Shown here: one piece after another, positions 5,859 through 7,587 of the stretch | How the letters are laid out: each line of letters begins with the position of its first letter | Numbering within the stretch: position 1 is the stretch's first letter | Assembly (NCBI GenBank): GCA_900764215.1 | Contig: CAAFNI010000239.1 | Location: forward strand, 1-7,587 | DNA: 7,587 nucleotides | Direction of reading: 5' to 3' | DNA from: an uncultured Sutterella sp. | GTDB lineage: Bacteria > Pseudomonadota > Gammaproteobacteria > Burkholderiales > Burkholderiaceae_F | The notes under the pieces: generated by a model | The model's input: the letters and a program-made list of their open reading frames with translations, nothing else | What the model was told of the DNA's origin: nothing | Database searches by the model: none | Position numbers and translations under genes: made by a program

Positions 5859-7142
5859 GTGCGCAATAAAGAATTGAAAGTACGTCTCTCGGAGACGGAG
5901 TATTCCCATTTTACCGAGGCTTGCGAGAAGGAACAGGTGGCAACGTCTACCAAAGCTCGCGAGCTGATCGTCAATTTTTCCCAGAGCGTGCTGGGCCAAG
6001 CTGTCAAGGAAGCGGCTTGTCCGAATGAGGCCGGCGAAAAAATGCCGGTGCTCGTCCCCGGACGTGCGCTTCGTGTGGGCGAGATGTTCTCTGGTCCCGG
6101 CGGCATCGGCACGGCTCTTAATCGCGCGAAATCGAAGAACTTTTCGTTCGAGCACCTGTGGGCAACAGATTGGGATGCAGACACGTGCCGTACGTACCAA
6201 CAGAACGTTCTCAAGCACAGTCCTGAAGCGCTTTCGATCTGTAAGGACGTTCGCGAGCTCGACATCGACGGCCTGCCCATTGTTGACGGATTCCTTTACG
6301 GATTCCCCTGCAACGACTTTTCGCTAGTTGGCGAGTCTAAAGGGCTCGACGGCAACTACGGCGGCCTCTACTCCTACGGCGTCAAGTACATCAACCGAGC
6401 CAACCCCCTCTTCTTCTTTGCGGAGAATGTGAGCGGTCTAAGCTCTGCCAACGACGGCAAGGCTTTCAAGGTGATTCTCGACGCGCTCAATCACGCGGGC
6501 AGGTTCGGCTACAACATCACGGCGCACCTCTACAAGTTTGAAGAGTACGGCATCCCTCAGGCTCGCCATCGTTACATCATGATCGGGATTCGCGGCGACC
6601 TTGGCCTAACCTTCAAGGTCCCCAAGCCTTCAGGCATTCTGAAATCCTGTTCCGAAGCTCTGGCCAACATTCCGCCCACGGCAGCCAATCAGGAACGGAC
6701 CTCACAAAGCAAGACCGTCACGCAACGCCTTGCCCTCATTCCCGAAGGCATGAACGTCTGGCAGGCTGAAGAAGCTGGCCTGCTCCCACCCGAGCTTTGC
6801 CTCAACGTGAAAGGCGCACGTCTTTCCCAGATTTACCGTCGACTTGACTCCAAGAAGCCGGCATACACCATCACCGGCTCGGGTGGCGGCGGCACGCACG
6901 TCTATCACTGGTCCGAAAACCGTGCACTGACGAATCGTGAACGCGCTCGTCTTCAGACCTTCCCGGACGACTTCGTGTTCTGCGGCTCGAAGGAGAGCGT
7001 GCGCAAGCAAATCGGCATGGCCGTTCCTTGCGACGGTGCACAGCTCATCCTCGAAGCTCTGCTCAAGACTTTCGAAGGACAGGATTACGAAAGCGTTGAA
7101 CCCAGCGTCGGAACCTTCGAGGCCGGCAGGTTCACGATTTGA
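5859..7142 (+). CDS. Cytosine-C5 DNA methyltransferase with N-terminal RHH-like domain
   Basis: The enzyme transfers a methyl group from S-adenosylmethionine to C5 of cytosine, here protecting host DNA from the divergent endonuclease. The 427 residues hold the ordered C5-MTase motifs: I, FSGPGGIG (77-84); IV, GFPCNDFS (148-155) with catalytic C151; VI, FFAENVSGL (186-194); VIII, QARHRYIMIG (234-243); IX region, RERARLQTFPDDF (360-372); X, QIGMAVP (384-390). Motif IV has PCN instead of the commoner PCQ. Residues 4-45 (KELKVRLSETEYSHFTEACE...) look like a strand-helix-helix ribbon-helix-helix fold, so the protein may also act as a repressor, as the helix-turn-helix N-termini of M.EcoRII and M.SsoII do. 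GTG 5859 is chosen for GGAG six bases upstream and because the open frame before it is antisense to the endonuclease gene. Target sequence unknown. Confidence 0.9.
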   Translation: MRNKELKVRLSETEYSHFTEACEKEQVATSTKARELIVNFSQSVLGQAVKEAACPNEAGEKMPVLVPGRALRVGEMFSGPGGIGTALNRAKSKNFSFEHLWATDWDADTCRTYQQNVLKHSPEALSICKDVRELDIDGLPIVDGFLYGFPCNDFSLVGESKGLDGNYGGLYSYGVKYINRANPLFFFAENVSGLSSANDGKAFKVILDALNHAGRFGYNITAHLYKFEEYGIPQARHRYIMIGIRGDLGLTFKVPKPSGILKSCSEALANIPPTAANQERTSQSKTVTQRLALIPEGMNVWQAEEAGLLPPELCLNVKGARLSQIYRRLDSKKPAYTITGSGGGGTHVYHWSENRALTNRERARLQTFPDDFVFCGSKESVRKQIGMAVPCDGAQLILEALLKTFEGQDYESVEPSVGTFEAGRFTI

Positions 7143-7157
7143 TGCGAGACACCCCAA

Positions 7158-7445
7158 GTGACCAGAGAAGAAATCCATCGCCGCAAGCAACGCGGCTCAA
7201 GACCGAATTCCGGACGCACAGCCGCGAACGAACCGAAGAAAAACGTCACGATCCGACTGACGGCAGAGGAACACCTCAAGCTCACGGAGGCCGGCGGCTC
7301 CGCCTTCATCAGCGAAATTCTTCGCAACACCAAGGTTTATCTGGACCTGACCAAGGACGGCGTTGTCAAAGTCGTCAGCATGCCCAAGTTCCATCGCCGC
7401 CGTCGGGCGGACGAATCGAGAGTCGACTTCTCCGGTTCGGAATGA
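7158..7445 (+). CDS. Small basic protein with RHH-like segment, possible regulator
   Basis: This 95-residue basic protein follows the methyltransferase by 15 bases and is probably co-transcribed. The middle, KKNVTIRLTAEEHLKL then SAFISEILRN (28-57), has the pattern of a ribbon-helix-helix DNA-binding domain: a strand, a helix starting at TAEEH, a Gly-Gly turn (46-47) and a second helix. The first 27 residues are Arg/Gly-rich and probably disordered; the tail contains HRRRRADESR (79-88). The start is GTG 7158, with no ATG nearby and only a weak ribosome site, so low expression or translational coupling is possible. A role as controller of the R-M locus or of the mobile element is plausible from position. 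I do not recognise a specific family. Confidence 0.62.
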   Translation: MTREEIHRRKQRGSRPNSGRTAANEPKKNVTIRLTAEEHLKLTEAGGSAFISEILRNTKVYLDLTKDGVVKVVSMPKFHRRRRADESRVDFSGSE

Positions 7446-7506
7446 GAAATTGCTTAACTTGGATATTTCATCAAGGCCAACAACCCAAGGGAACGCCTCG
7501 ATTTCA
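7446..7506 (+). other. Short untranslated spacer
   Basis: Between the small RHH-like gene and the terminator stem I see no gene, promoter or repeat worth calling. Confidence 0.5.
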
Positions 7507-7547
7507 ACGCCTCAAATGAGAATGACTCTCGTTGAGGCGTGTTTTTT
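7507..7547 (+). terminator. Rho-independent terminator of the methyltransferase operon
   Basis: A nine-pair stem ACGCCTCAA (7507-7515) / TTGAGGCGT (7532-7540) is followed by G and six T residues (7542-7547). Inside the loop GAGA (7518-7521) and TCTC (7527-7530) can extend the hairpin. It closes the methyltransferase and small-protein operon. Confidence 0.9.
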
Positions 7548-7587
7548 GACGTTCTGGATACACTTCCCCCTTACCCCCGAAGAGACA

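Noticed and set aside
5769..6218. Open frame that would extend the endonuclease upstream to 6218
   Set aside because: It is antisense to the methyltransferase N-terminal half; ATG 5768 has a strong GGGAGG site and starts at the family's usual N-terminal segment.
7580..7587. AAGAGACA at the right edge as a second adapter remnant
   Set aside because: Only eight bases match the adapter, and the preceding bases do not; chance is sufficient.

Overview
The window is a 7.6 kb fragment of bacterial DNA with moderately high GC. It joins the start of an F-type conjugative transfer operon to a cluster of probable phage-defence genes. Bases 1-22 are not genomic: they match the end of an Illumina Nextera (Tn5) adapter, so the left edge is a library or assembly artefact. 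The layout (TraL-TraE-TraK genes of the F-type/MPF-F class, mixed GC-rich codon use, ATG/GTG starts, Shine-Dalgarno sites) points to a proteobacterium carrying an integrative or plasmid-borne conjugative element. A gut betaproteobacterium such as Sutterellaceae is possible, but that is an impression and not shown here.

Left part, minus strand, read right to left: a small DUF805 membrane-protein gene (2207-2647), traL (1835-2116), traE (1113-1817) and traK (23-1087, cut by the edge). The order L-E-K is that of the F transfer operon, but the place upstream of traL where the pilin gene traA normally sits is taken by DUF805. The roughly 90 bases upstream of DUF805 and the roughly 90 bases upstream of traL are diverged copies of each other. 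They share six blocks in the same order, which suggests a duplicated control region.

Middle, plus strand: one gene (2756-4102) for a 448-residue protein with a central RloB domain and long N- and C-terminal parts that I do not recognise. It has no RloA-type ATPase partner beside it in this window. It ends at a bidirectional terminator (4109-4142) shared with the convergent restriction gene.

Right part: a divergent restriction-modification locus. The minus-strand gene (4164-5768) encodes an AlwI-family type II restriction endonuclease. The plus-strand gene (5859-7142) encodes a cytosine-C5 DNA methyltransferase with an N-terminal segment resembling a ribbon-helix-helix (RHH) DNA-binding domain. 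Fifteen bases downstream is a small gene (7158-7445) with a second RHH-like segment, then a strong Rho-independent terminator (7507-7547). The 90-base gap between endonuclease and methyltransferase holds two short inverted repeats that could be operators. A plausible reading is that the methyltransferase, and perhaps the small protein, regulate the locus by binding there.

Taken together, this looks like a defence cargo (RloB-like gene plus R-M locus) sitting at the head of a transfer operon. Function is inferred from motifs only.
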